The notes under the pieces were generated by a model. It did not search any database and was not told the origin of the DNA. It saw only the letters and a program-made list of their open reading frames with translations. Positions 53,314 to 63,190 of a DNA stretch of 64,000 nucleotides are shown here, piece after piece (within the stretch, counting starts at the first letter, position 1; the number at the start of each line of letters is the position of its first letter). Position numbers and translations under genes: made by a program. The stretch comes from Clostridiales bacterium. Its GTDB lineage: Bacteria; Bacillota; Clostridia; Lachnospirales; Lachnospiraceae. The stretch covers positions 31,665 through 95,664 of the forward strand of contig QAKV01000022.1 of the NCBI GenBank assembly GCA_003343625.1, read 5' to 3'.

Positions 53314-54498
53314 TTGATAAGAAAAGGGCGAAGCGGAAAAGAAAAGAAAAAGTTCGCGCATTTCGGATCGCCGGATGGGGATGCTGTCATGGAGCTGATC
53401 GCTTTCCTGATAGGCGCCTGCGGATTGACGCTCCTGATTTTGTCCATTGACGGGATTCGTCTCAACCGCTGGCCGGTGCTTCTGGCAGCCCCGATTCCGG
53501 CGGCGCTGGTCTGGTTTCTCGGGAAAGCGGGCGGGCTCAACCGAAGGATATGGATCGCGGCGGGGGCCGCGTTGCTGGCTGTCCTGCTTTCGATTCCGAG
53601 AATTTTTCCGCCCCTGCAGGAGCAGTTTCAGGCCATTTTATCCGCCGTGCTGGGAGGAGGAGAAGGAGAGGAAGTGACGGCAGCGGCCGCGCTTCTGGCG
53701 ATGGAATCGTCGCTCGTGTTGTTTCTTCTGAAGGTAGGGCTTCGCCTCCGCTGGCCGCTCTATGTTTTCCTTTCGATACTTTTGCTGGCGTCATCCTCGT
53801 TGGGAATTTCCCCCGGGACGGCGGCAGCCTGTCTGCTGTTTCTCTGTTCGGCCGCAGCTGCGCGGAGGCTGGGAACGGGCATCGATCGGCTGTTCTGGGG
53901 GGATGTGGCCCACGAATGGGCCGGAGCGGTTATGTTCGCCTTGTTTATTGTCCATCACATCCTCAATGGGAACTGGTACAGAAATCTGTTTCGGGGGAAA
54001 TATTCCCCTTCCCGCATCTTTCTGCTGATCGTCGATTTCCTGGTTTTACTTTCCATGATTGGTCTGATGGTCAGCGGGATCATGCTCTCCAACCATGTAT
54101 TTGCATTTTTGGGGATCCGGAGCGGCATGTCATTTGCACGGCTGCTGCATATGGTTGCATCGTATTGGGGATTCGTCCTGATGTCGCTGCATTTGGGGAT
54201 TCATTGGGGAATCTTTCTGGGGATTACAAAAAGGGCATTGAAATTAGAAAAGAGTTCCTCAAAGGGGAAAGTCCTGCTGCCTGTCATTGGAGCCGCAGTT
54301 GCGGTTTACGGCCTGACAGCATTTATCCGGCGGGATCTTCTCACCTATATGCTGTTGCGTACCCAGTTCGTGTTTCTGGATTTTAGTGAGCCGGTTCCTC
54401 TTTTTTATCTGGACTATCTCGCGATGATGGGAACGTTCATTTTCCTGGCTTATTATGCTTCTGTATTTTTGCGAAAGCTATATACCAAAACGAAGTAA
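53314..54498 (+). CDS. Apparent fusion of a multi-span N-terminus with a DUF4405 C-terminus
   Basis: The 394-residue membrane protein has two dissimilar halves. Residues about 1-185 are several spans (ELIAFLIGACGLTLLILSI, WIAAGAALLAVLLSI), matching the place where MoxR-DUF58 operons usually encode a transglutaminase-like protein. From GDVAHEWAGAVMFALFIVHH onward it reads as DUF4405 (cytochrome-b561-like; HHILNGNWYRNLF, GLMVSGIMLS, LHMVASYWGFVLMSLHLGIHWG). The first span of DUF4405 and the whole transglutaminase domain are absent. This suggests a deletion joining two genes, or a misassembly, near 53870-53910. The start (TTG 53314 with AAGGAAGGGG) is accepted. Confidence 0.65.
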   Translation: MIRKGRSGKEKKKFAHFGSPDGDAVMELIAFLIGACGLTLLILSIDGIRLNRWPVLLAAPIPAALVWFLGKAGGLNRRIWIAAGAALLAVLLSIPRIFPPLQEQFQAILSAVLGGGEGEEVTAAAALLAMESSLVLFLLKVGLRLRWPLYVFLSILLLASSSLGISPGTAAACLLFLCSAAAARRLGTGIDRLFWGDVAHEWAGAVMFALFIVHHILNGNWYRNLFRGKYSPSRIFLLIVDFLVLLSMIGLMVSGIMLSNHVFAFLGIRSGMSFARLLHMVASYWGFVLMSLHLGIHWGIFLGITKRALKLEKSSSKGKVLLPVIGAAVAVYGLTAFIRRDLLTYMLLRTQFVFLDFSEPVPLFYLDYLAMMGTFIFLAYYASVFLRKLYTKTK

Positions 54499-54509
54499 GG
54501 AGGTCTCAA

Positions 54510-55574
54510 ATGAAGAAACGGTTTTCCCTTTGTCTGACATTGTTGTTATGCATTGCTTCGCTGGCGGGATGCGCTTCGGATGAGCCGGATGTTTCGTCCG
54601 GAGGCAATCCTCCCGAATCCGTTCAGCAAGCGGATGGATCCGCGCAGCCCGCACCGGAGGAAACAAAACAGCCGGAAACTTCAGCTTCGGCGGAGGAGAT
54701 TACAGCTTCGAATGGAGCGCCTGCTGTGTATATGACTGAGGATATCAGCCCGGAGGGACTGATGGCCATCTACGAGGCGCTGGGCCCACAGCTGCCTGAG
54801 GGCAACATTGCAGTGAAGATCAGTACCGGTGAAACCGGGAGTAACTGTCTGCGTCCGGAACTCATCGGCGATCTGGTGCAGTCGGTGAACGGTACGATTG
54901 TGGAGTGTAACACAGCCTATGGCGGAGAACGGGCTAACACCGCATACCATATGCAGCTCGCCGAAGATCATGGTTATACGGCCATCGCCGACGTGGACAT
55001 TATGGACGCGGAGGGATCCACAACCCTGTCGGTTGCGGGAGGGACACACCTGACGGAAAATTATGTGGGTTCCCACTTTGAAAATTATGATTATTATATC
55101 GTGCTTTCCCACTTTAAAGGTCACGCCATGGCAGGATTTGGCGGAGCGATAAAAAATATATCCATTGGAATCGCCTCCTCCGATGGCAAAGCCCATATCC
55201 ATTCCGGAGGCACCGGGGGCAGTATGTGGGGAGGCGATCAGAACGCCTTTCTGGAATCCATGGCGGAAGCAGGCAAGTCCGTTTCTGACTATATGGATGG
55301 GAATATGCTCTATATTAACGTAATGAACCGGCTCTCGGTGGACTGTGACTGCGATGGGAATCCCGCTGAACCGGATATGCACGATATCGGTATACTGGCT
55401 TCGTTCGATCCGGTTGCCGTGGATCAGGCATGTATCGACCTGGTGTATGCTTCAGAGGACGGCGCATCCCTCATCCAGCGCATTGAGTCCCGCAACGGGC
55501 TTTTGACATTGGAGCATGCCGAGGAGATCGGTCTGGGCAGCCGCACCTATGATCTGGTGAGTATCGATGAGTAA
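54510..55574 (+). CDS. DUF362-domain lipoprotein
   Basis: The 354-residue protein has a lipobox (ASLAGC, cysteine near 21), a Ser/Pro/Glu-rich linker to about residue 65, and then a DUF362 domain: GNIAVKISTGETGSNCLRPE, VECNTAYGGERANT, YYIVLSHFKGHAMAGFGGAIKN and DIGILASFDPVAVDQACIDL. DUF362 proteins often carry iron-sulfur or act in redox metabolism; this copy lacks an added ferredoxin part. AGGAGG lies 9 nt before ATG 54510, which is 11 nt after the fusion ORF, so the two are likely co-transcribed. Confidence 0.85.
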   Translation: MKKRFSLCLTLLLCIASLAGCASDEPDVSSGGNPPESVQQADGSAQPAPEETKQPETSASAEEITASNGAPAVYMTEDISPEGLMAIYEALGPQLPEGNIAVKISTGETGSNCLRPELIGDLVQSVNGTIVECNTAYGGERANTAYHMQLAEDHGYTAIADVDIMDAEGSTTLSVAGGTHLTENYVGSHFENYDYYIVLSHFKGHAMAGFGGAIKNISIGIASSDGKAHIHSGGTGGSMWGGDQNAFLESMAEAGKSVSDYMDGNMLYINVMNRLSVDCDCDGNPAEPDMHDIGILASFDPVAVDQACIDLVYASEDGASLIQRIESRNGLLTLEHAEEIGLGSRTYDLVSIDE

Positions 55575-55625
55575 CCTTTAAAATTAACAGGAGATAATAG
55601 CATTGGAAAAGAGGAGGACGTGAAA

Positions 55626-56672
55626 ATGCAGTATACAAAACTCGGCAATTCAGAGCTGAAGGTATCCCGAATCTGCATGGGATGCATGGGATTTGGAGAC
55701 GCGAAAAACGGACAGCACAGCTGGACGCTGGATGAAGAGCATTCCCGTGAAATCATCAGGCGGGGGCTGGATCTCGGCGTAAACTTTTTTGATACGGCCA
55801 TTGGGTATCAGAGCGGTACCAGTGAGCAGTATGTAGGAAGAGCGATCCGCGATTTCGCAAAACGGGAGGATGTTGTGTTAGCCACTAAATTTCTTCCCCG
55901 AACCCAGGAAGAGATCTCTGCCGGCATTTCCGGGCAGCGGCATATTGAACGGATGATCGATACCAGCCTGAAAAATCTGGGGATGGATTACGTGGATCTT
56001 TACATTTATCATATGTGGGATTACGAGACTCCGCTCTATGATATTATGGATGGACTGAACCGTATGGTGAAAGCGGGAAAAATCCGGTACATCGGCATCT
56101 CCAACTGTTTTGCATATCAGCTGGCAAAAGCCAATGCACTGGCGGAAAAGGAGGGGTTTGCGAAGTTCGTTTCCATTCAGGGACATTATAACCTGATATT
56201 CCGGGAGGAAGAACGGGAAATGGCAAAGCTGTGTGCGGAAGACAATATCGCCATGACGCCGTACAGCGCGCTGGCCAGCGGCCGCCTTGCAAGACATCCC
56301 GGGGAAACTTCCAAACGTCTGGAGGAAGACAGTTATGCGAAGTTTAAATATGATGCCACTGCAAAGCAGGACGATGTGATCATCAGCCGGGTAGCAGAGC
56401 TGGCGGATAAGAGGGGCGTATCGATGACAGAGATTTCGCTGGCATGGCTTCTGACGAAAGTGACGGCTCCCGTAGTAGGGGCCACCAAGATGCGCCATAT
56501 CGAAGGGGCGGCGAAAGCTGTGGAACTGACCCTGACGCAGGAGGAAATCGCCTATCTGGAAGAACCCTATATTCCGCACAGGCTGGTAGGCGTTATGGCA
56601 CAGAATACTCCTGCGGCGGCCAGGGAACAGCACGTTTGGTCCGTAGGAAATCAGAAGATCGAGAAAGCGTAA
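55626..56672 (+). CDS. Aldo/keto reductase
   Basis: The 348-residue TIM-barrel oxidoreductase uses NADPH to reduce aldehydes or ketones. The catalytic Asp/Tyr pair is in NFFDTAIGYQSG, the Lys in VVLATKF, and the His in LYIYHMWDY. Near the C-terminus, VVGATKMRHIEGAAKAVEL is the cofactor phosphate site. ATG 55626 follows GGAGG by 8 nt; GTG 55620 is too near. It belongs to the YajO/TAS-like branch by motif. It lies between the DUF362 lipoprotein and an ArsP-like permease in the redox cluster; the substrate is unknown. Confidence 0.92.
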   Translation: MQYTKLGNSELKVSRICMGCMGFGDAKNGQHSWTLDEEHSREIIRRGLDLGVNFFDTAIGYQSGTSEQYVGRAIRDFAKREDVVLATKFLPRTQEEISAGISGQRHIERMIDTSLKNLGMDYVDLYIYHMWDYETPLYDIMDGLNRMVKAGKIRYIGISNCFAYQLAKANALAEKEGFAKFVSIQGHYNLIFREEEREMAKLCAEDNIAMTPYSALASGRLARHPGETSKRLEEDSYAKFKYDATAKQDDVIISRVAELADKRGVSMTEISLAWLLTKVTAPVVGATKMRHIEGAAKAVELTLTQEEIAYLEEPYIPHRLVGVMAQNTPAAAREQHVWSVGNQKIEKA

Positions 56673-56706
56673 GATATTTATTTCATTTTACTGAGGAGAC
56701 GCGGGG

Positions 56707-57603
56707 ATGGAAATTCTTCAGCGGGAATTTACCTATATCTGGTACTATTTTATGGTTCAACTGGATCAGATTTTTATTTACTGGATCCTGGGGATGGTAA
56801 TCGGGTCGGCGGTTTCCGTATTTGCAAAAGACCATATCCACGGAATTTTTCTTTCGCTGCAGGGGAAAGGCCTGGGAATCCTGGGAATTGTGGCGGCCAG
56901 TGCATTGGGAGTTGCCTCTCCCCTTTGTATGTATGGAACCATTCCCATCGCCGCTTCCTTTTCCAGGAGCGGAATGAAAGATGACTGGCTGGCAGCATTT
57001 ATGATGAGTTCGATCCTTTTGAATCCTCAGCTGATTGTTTACAGCGCTGCTTTGGGGAATACGGTTCTGGCTGTGAGAATTATTTCCTGTTTTCTGTGCG
57101 GAATCCTCGCAGGACTGCTTATCTTCCTGCTTTGCAAAAACCGGTCATTTTTTGATTTCAGCGGGTTTGATGGCCCGAAAAACCGGGATTCGGATCCGAA
57201 CCTTTTAAAGCGGTATTTGAAGAATCTCGGGCGGAACGTGAAGGCTACCGGGCTCTACTTTTTTATCGGTATTTTATTATCCGCCCTGTTTCAGCGGTAC
57301 GTTTCGGCAGACGCCATGACCGCGCTGTTCGGAGGAAATGAGGCGCTGGGGGTTTTGATGGCGGCTACCGTTGGAGTTCCTCTCTATGCCTGCGGAGGCG
57401 GAACGATTCCGCTGCTGCAGCAGTGGCTGCTTGACGGAATGAGCGTAGGAAGCGCGGCCTCCTTTATGATTACCGGGCCGGCTACAAAAATTACGAATCT
57501 GGGAGCAGTGAAAATCATTCTGGGAACAAAGCGGTTTGTTTTGTATCTCGCGTTTGTTATGCTGTTTTCCTTTCTGGCGGGGATGATTGTGAATCTCCTC
57601 TGA
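56707..57603 (+). CDS. ArsP/DUF318-type permease
   Basis: The 298-residue protein has eight or so membrane spans in two similar halves. The hallmarks of the permease family PF03773 are VASPLCMYGTIPIA in the first half and VPLYACGGGTIPLLQQWL in the second, with conserved cysteines, and then ITGPATKITNLGAVKI. Characterised relatives export trivalent organoarsenicals or metals. GAGGAGACGCGGGG precedes ATG 56707. It closes the plus-strand cluster; convergent with it is the AraC gene, 136 nt away with no clear hairpin. Confidence 0.85.
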   Translation: MEILQREFTYIWYYFMVQLDQIFIYWILGMVIGSAVSVFAKDHIHGIFLSLQGKGLGILGIVAASALGVASPLCMYGTIPIAASFSRSGMKDDWLAAFMMSSILLNPQLIVYSAALGNTVLAVRIISCFLCGILAGLLIFLLCKNRSFFDFSGFDGPKNRDSDPNLLKRYLKNLGRNVKATGLYFFIGILLSALFQRYVSADAMTALFGGNEALGVLMAATVGVPLYACGGGTIPLLQQWLLDGMSVGSAASFMITGPATKITNLGAVKIILGTKRFVLYLAFVMLFSFLAGMIVNLL

Positions 57604-57739
57604 AGCGAGGATATGGCAATCATCATTTTCTTTTATTCATGTTCGTCTTCTTCCTTTCTGAATGTGCTGTTTTGTTTTTGGTATGACTGTATCATAAAGG
57701 AAAAAGATGAAAGCGAAATTAAAAAATACAGAAACGTTC

Positions 57740-58774
57740 TTAAATATGTTTGCGGTACTCCGTTGGCGTCATGTGAAATTCTCTTTTAAATGCCCGGATA
57801 AAGCTTTCTGCATTTCGATATCCAACCAGTTCTGCGATATGGCCGACAGTATGATTAGTGTTTTTCAGAAGATGGGCGGCCTTGCTGATTTTTGCCTGGG
57901 AAACCAGATCGGAAAAGGTAAATCCCGTCTGCTGCCGGATCAGCTTTGAGGTGTATTCCGGCGTATAGTGGAGGCGCTGAGCCAATGCAGGCAGGTTCGC
58001 ATTTTCCGGTGCGTTTCGGATATAATCATAAACCGCCTGTACGATCAGGCTGTTCGCGGGGAGATCGCTTGAAACCTCACAACTGGACAAATAGTAGCGC
58101 ATTGCTTTTGCCCAAAACAATTCGAACATCGCATAGAGCGCCGGTATATACTGGCTGTACCGATTCTGGTTTTCTTCGTAAATATCCAGCGCCAGCTGAC
58201 GCAGCTCCTCATTATGTTCTGTATGCATAAACAAGCAGCTGTTATTGCGGCTGCCGCCGGTCATACTGTTGGCGGAAAAAAAGGCGACTACGGTATTGGT
58301 ATCGCGGAATCGCGAAAGGACAAAGATCTGGCGGATCGCGGCGACACTGCACCGAAAAGCCAGGGCCAGATCGTCCTCTCCTATGTAGATCCGGTGCTCC
58401 ACGCCGGGCGGTATGATGCAGAGATCGCCTGGCTCCATTTCCCGCTCCATCGAAGTAGAAGCGTGCAGACACTTTCCCTCCAGCACATAAACAATTTCAA
58501 AAAAAGCGTGCTGGTGAAGAAAGGCCGGTTGACAGCGATGGCGCTTTTCCGGAATCAATCCCCCTTCGGCACAGGACTGGGCGTACTCGTCCATAAAATA
58601 GCTGGGGACGGTTTCCGGCAGCTCCGGGATCACCAGACCGTGTTCAATCAGATTCCCGGCATCGAGCGTGGAGAGAAATTGCTGAAATTTCTGAGGATTC
58701 CTTTTCATGCGGGCATATTTTCGATAAAACTTTTCCTCCGGCGTCCATTTCCTTAACTCGTCCAGCGTTATCAT
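57740..58774 (-). CDS. AraC family transcriptional regulator
   Basis: The 344-residue protein has an N-terminal cupin-like sensing domain (FFEIVYVLEGKCLHASTS, EPGDLCIIPPGVEHRIYIGE) and a C-terminal AraC double helix-turn-helix (about 245-344; LPALAQRLHYTPEYTSKLIRQ, and VGYRNAESFIRAFKREFHMTPTEYR). Its inducer is not known. ATG 58774 has AGGGAG upstream and MITLDEL is natural; a longer frame to 58840 is less likely. It is divergent from the double-rubredoxin gene, with a direct-repeat pair in the shared promoter region. Confidence 0.9.
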   Translation of the reverse strand: MITLDELRKWTPEEKFYRKYARMKRNPQKFQQFLSTLDAGNLIEHGLVIPELPETVPSYFMDEYAQSCAEGGLIPEKRHRCQPAFLHQHAFFEIVYVLEGKCLHASTSMEREMEPGDLCIIPPGVEHRIYIGEDDLALAFRCSVAAIRQIFVLSRFRDTNTVVAFFSANSMTGGSRNNSCLFMHTEHNEELRQLALDIYEENQNRYSQYIPALYAMFELFWAKAMRYYLSSCEVSSDLPANSLIVQAVYDYIRNAPENANLPALAQRLHYTPEYTSKLIRQQTGFTFSDLVSQAKISKAAHLLKNTNHTVGHIAELVGYRNAESFIRAFKREFHMTPTEYRKHI

Positions 58775-58836
58775 TGGCAGTTCTCCCTGTAAGCGATACG
58801 ACTTTTGAAATATTAAATGAAAGCTGTAAAATAGAT

Positions 58837-58863
58837 TCAATTTAAGATTTTCATCAATTTAAG
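58837..58863. repeat. 10-bp direct repeat, candidate AraC-type operator
   Basis: TCAATTTAAG occurs at 58837-58846 and 58854-58863, a 17-bp period, in the intergenic region between the araC-like gene and the rubredoxin gene. AraC-type activators usually bind direct repeats of this spacing. Confidence 0.5.
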
Positions 58864-58889
58864 TCTATATCAATGTATCACAAACAATG

Positions 58890-58917
58890 TTATGCGGCAA
58901 GGAAAAGGGTGTATAAT
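58890..58917 (+). promoter_or_regulatory. Predicted promoter of the rubredoxin-rubrerythrin pair
   Basis: TTATGC at 58890-58895 and TATAAT at 58912-58917 are 16 bp apart, 34 nt before the start codon. Confidence 0.55.
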
Positions 58918-58951
58918 ATTAAAAATAGATTCATAAAAAGGAGGAGATCGC

Positions 58952-59599
58952 ATGAAATACATATGTTCCGTCTGCGGATACATCTACGATGAGTCCAAGC
59001 AGAAGACGCCCTTTGATCAGCTGCCTGCATCCTGGGTCTGTCCTCTTTGCGGCGCGGCCAAATCAGCATTTTCCCCGCAGGGAAAGAAAGAGGAAGCGGT
59101 ATCTTCCCCCGTCCAGCCTTTGGAAATCGATGAGGATATGCGGCAGCTTTCAGCAGGCGAACTTTCTGCTCTGTGTTCCAATCTGGCACGCGGATGCGAA
59201 AAACAGTATAAGGAAGAAGAAGCTGCTCTGTTCCGTCAGATTGCGGATTACTTTGCTGCCGCTACACCGCCTGTATCGGATGCCGGCATCGACCGTCTGG
59301 CAAATCTTCTGCAGGCAGATTTGCGCCAGGGATATCCCGCGGTTTCCGGCTCCGCTCAGGCGGCAGGCGATCGGGGCACCCAGCGCGTCTGCGTCTGGGG
59401 CGAGAAAGTGACCGCGATTCTTTACTCGCTGTTGGATCGATATCGTAAAGAGGGACCCGGATTTCTGCGCGGGACGCAAATATGGGTCTGCTCTGTATGC
59501 GGCTTTACCTATGTGGGACAGACTCCTCCGGAGCTGTGTCCGGTATGCAAGGTTCCCGCATGGAAGTTTGAAAAGGTAGAAGGGAGGGAGTCCGCATGA
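58952..59599 (+). CDS. Protein with two rubredoxin-like domains
   Basis: The 215-residue protein has rubredoxin-type CxxC pairs at both ends: [10 protein letters not shown] with CPLCGAAK in the first 35 residues, and CSVCGFTY with [15 protein letters not shown] in the last 30. Each should bind one iron. The about 130-residue centre is helical and Ala/Gln-rich. Such proteins pass electrons to oxygen- or peroxide-reducing enzymes. AAAAGGAGGAG precedes ATG 58952. It overlaps the ferredoxin-rubrerythrin gene by 4 nt (ATGA), so the two are coupled; it probably serves as its electron donor. Confidence 0.88.
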   Translation: MKYICSVCGYIYDESKQKTPFDQLPASWVCPLCGAAKSAFSPQGKKEEAVSSPVQPLEIDEDMRQLSAGELSALCSNLARGCEKQYKEEEAALFRQIADYFAAATPPVSDAGIDRLANLLQADLRQGYPAVSGSAQAAGDRGTQRVCVWGEKVTAILYSLLDRYRKEGPGFLRGTQIWVCSVCGFTYVGQTPPELCPVCKVPAWKFEKVEGRESA

Positions 59600-60648
59600 A
59601 AACCAAAGTTGCTGTGAGAAACCTTCGCTTATGCACCAAGGATTGTCTGTGCCTGTATGTGTGCCCCACCGGGGCGTCCGATACGGAAAACAGTATCATC
59701 GATGTAAGCAAGTGCATTGGCTGTGGCGCCTGTGCTGATGCCTGTCCCAGCGGAGCGATCTCCATGGTGCCGATGGAATATCCGCCCCAGCAGAAAAAGG
59801 CGGAACAAGTGCTCGACCGTTCCTATGCCCTGTCCAAAAACAAAGCTTCCCAGGAAACGATGGCCCGGCAGCTGGCAGAAACGGCCGGGGATGACGCATT
59901 GTATCGTCTGATGACTGCTATCGCCAAATCCGTCCGCCTGGTAAATGAGGATCTGCTGCGGGAATCCGGATATATGCTGCCTCAGAGCAAAAATGCTCAC
60001 GATTTACTGGAACAGATGCTGTCGGCTCCGCCTTCGAAAGAATTTCCCGCAGAAGCGGCGAGAAAATTGCTGGAATCGATTCCATGCAATGAAGAAAGAG
60101 AGGAAAATGTCATGAATAAATACGCCGGAACCCAAACGGAGAAGAATCTGGAGACCGCTTTTGCCGGCGAGTCCCAGGCCCGGAACAAATACACCTATTT
60201 CGCATCGGTAGCGAAAAAAGAAGGATATGAACAGATCGCGGCCCTGTTCCTGAAGACTGCTGAAAACGAGAGAGAACACGCAAAGATGTGGTTCAAAGAG
60301 ATGAACGGCATCGGCAACACAGCGGAAAACCTGCTCCACGCCGCTGAGGGAGAGAACTACGAATGGACGGATATGTATGACGGCTTTGCGAAAACTGCTG
60401 AAGAAGAAGGCTTTCCCGAACTGGCAGCTAAGTTCCGGCTGGTGGCCGCGATCGAGAAGCATCATGAAGAACGGTATCGTGCCCTGCTTCACAACGTGGA
60501 AGCGGCGGAGGTTTTCGCCAAGAGCGAGATAAAGGTATGGGAATGCCGCAACTGCGGACATATCGTGGTAGGAACCAGCGCCCCTGAGATCTGTCCTGCC
60601 TGCGCCCATCCCCAGAGCTATTTTGAACTGCACGAAGAAAATTATTGA
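59596..60648 (+). CDS. Ferredoxin-rubrerythrin fusion protein
   Basis: The 350-residue protein joins three parts. The N-terminus has Cys motifs of a ferredoxin ([15 protein letters not shown], and [16 protein letters not shown]). A helical linker follows. From about residue 172, [17 protein letters not shown] starts a complete rubrerythrin: diiron helices with [15 protein letters not shown] and [10 protein letters not shown], then [12 protein letters not shown], and a C-terminal rubredoxin [10 protein letters not shown] ... [11 protein letters not shown]. Rubrerythrin reduces hydrogen peroxide. An internal ATG 60112 follows GAGAGG and would give stand-alone rubrerythrin of normal 178 residues. 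Confidence 0.9.
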   Translation: MKTKVAVRNLRLCTKDCLCLYVCPTGASDTENSIIDVSKCIGCGACADACPSGAISMVPMEYPPQQKKAEQVLDRSYALSKNKASQETMARQLAETAGDDALYRLMTAIAKSVRLVNEDLLRESGYMLPQSKNAHDLLEQMLSAPPSKEFPAEAARKLLESIPCNEEREENVMNKYAGTQTEKNLETAFAGESQARNKYTYFASVAKKEGYEQIAALFLKTAENEREHAKMWFKEMNGIGNTAENLLHAAEGENYEWTDMYDGFAKTAEEEGFPELAAKFRLVAAIEKHHEERYRALLHNVEAAEVFAKSEIKVWECRNCGHIVVGTSAPEICPACAHPQSYFELHEENY

Positions 60649-60697
60649 ATTAAGGGCATAGAGGAATAACCTCCGGACCTTCCGCTCGGCATGGCAA

Positions 60698-60729
60698 GGG
60701 CCGGGAACCTTCAAACAGGTTCCCGGCCC
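60698..60729 (+). terminator. Hairpin terminator after the rubrerythrin fusion
   Basis: GGGCCGGGAACCT (60698-60710) and AGGTTCCCGGCCC (60717-60729) form a perfect 13-bp stem with a 6-nt loop. The T run after it is weak (GTGTTTAT). Confidence 0.75.
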
Positions 60730-60740
60730 GCTGTGTTTAT

Positions 60741-61162
60741 ATCCGCTGTAATTCCCTGTTCGTGAAGGCGGAGAGCAATCTGGCCCTGAACAACCCTGTA
60801 ATGATGCTTGTAGTCTATGGCTGTATTCTGGCAATCTCCTGGTTTGGAGCCCGGTTTATCGTAGCAGGTGACCTTACCACCGGCAACCTGACTTCTCTGT
60901 TCAGCTATGTCATGAGCGTTCTCATGTCCCTGATGATGTTCTCTATGGTGTTTGTCATGATAACCATGAGCGCCGCCAGCGGCAGACGGATTGCGGAAGT
61001 CCTGAATGAAGTGCCGGATATGAACGATCCCGACCGGCCGGAAACCGGGGTGCGGGATGGAAGCATCGACTTCAACCACGTCAACTTCTCCTACAAATAC
61101 GGTAGCGGAGAGGAGACGCTGCATGACATTGACTTTCATATCCATTCCGGGGAGACTGTGTG

Positions 61163-61175
<13 letters not shown>
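60741..61175 (+). pseudogene. ABC exporter remnant 1: membrane part and start of ATPase domain
   Basis: The frame is open from just after the hairpin and reads as spans 4-6 of an ABC-B-type exporter (FVKAESNLALNNPVMMLVV, SLFSYVMSVLMSLMMF). It then enters the ATPase domain (IDFNHVNFSYKYGSGEETL, HDIDFHIHSGETV). It stops exactly where Walker A should begin, because the sequence there joins another gene, and the 5' part is also missing. Both ends are therefore truncated. The nearest start, GTG 60762, has no ribosome site, so it is unlikely to be translated. Confidence 0.8.
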
Positions 61176-62646
<1,471 letters not shown>

Positions 62647-62882
62647 TAATGCAGGCTGAGAAGCGAGGATGAAGTTGCCGTACAAATTAAAGTCCGCACA
62701 GAACGCCAGCAGTAGATGGGGCAGGTATAATTGGGAAAGAGTCATTCCGCTGGCCTCCCTTGTCCGTTTGATGACGAGCCCTATATCGTGAAAATCAAAT
62801 GTATGGAGAACGGCTTTGTGAATATTACTGGAAGTTTCAAAAAAAGAATATCATTATGGTAATGCAGTAAGGAGGGACACAT
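62647..62882 (+). other. Noncoding interval between ABC remnants
   Basis: About 235 bases hold no gene I can support. Short frames are present but lack ribosome sites. The sequence AAGGAGGGACACAT before 62883 is a good ribosome site for the next fragment. Confidence 0.4.
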
Positions 62883-63060
62883 ATGGGTAGTAGAATTTTA
62901 TCCGTTCAGAATGTCACCCAGAGATACGGCCAGACATTTGCACTGGATAATGTGAGTATTGCAAATCAACGGGCTTGACCCATCCGGTATTGTTGAGATC
63001 TTTGCCACAATGTCAAGTGATGAATTCAAAAAAGGGCAAAAAATATCCCCTCTCCATTAA
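62883..63060 (+). pseudogene. ABC transporter ATP-binding subunit remnant 3
   Basis: The start is normal: AGGAGG, then MGSRILSVQNVTQRYGQTFA and LDNVS, typical of bacitracin-type ABC ATPases. After about 26 residues the frame goes wrong and ends at TGA 62976. In another frame from 62965 it resumes as INGLDPSGIVEI, which in intact proteins lies just after Walker B. More than 120 residues, including Walker A, signature and Walker B, are missing. It ends at TAA 63058. This is an internally deleted remnant. Confidence 0.75.
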
Positions 63061-63075
63061 AAGAAGAGGGGATAT
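63043..63075. terminator. Hairpin after the last ABC remnant
   Basis: ATATCCCCTCT (63043-63053) pairs perfectly with AGAGGGGATAT (63065-63075), with an 11-nt loop. It overlaps the end of the remnant frame; T runs are absent on the plus strand and weak on the minus strand. Confidence 0.5.
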
Positions 63076-63190
63076 ATGTGATACGAACTATAATTTGTTT
63101 GCCTTTCAGCGTATCCATAAAATCATCGCCAAAAGGCCATAAGAAAAGCACCGCCGAAGCGATGCTCTTAAAACCATATTATTGAATGTG

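Noticed and set aside
58864..58951. PerR or Fur box upstream of the rubredoxin gene
   Set aside because: A/T-rich sequence around the -10 box resembles half of a PerR site, but no full TTATAAT-N-ATTATAA pattern is present.
62647..62882. Short plus-strand frames between ABC remnants as genes
   Set aside because: They lack ribosome sites and recognisable motifs; the interval looks like decay debris.
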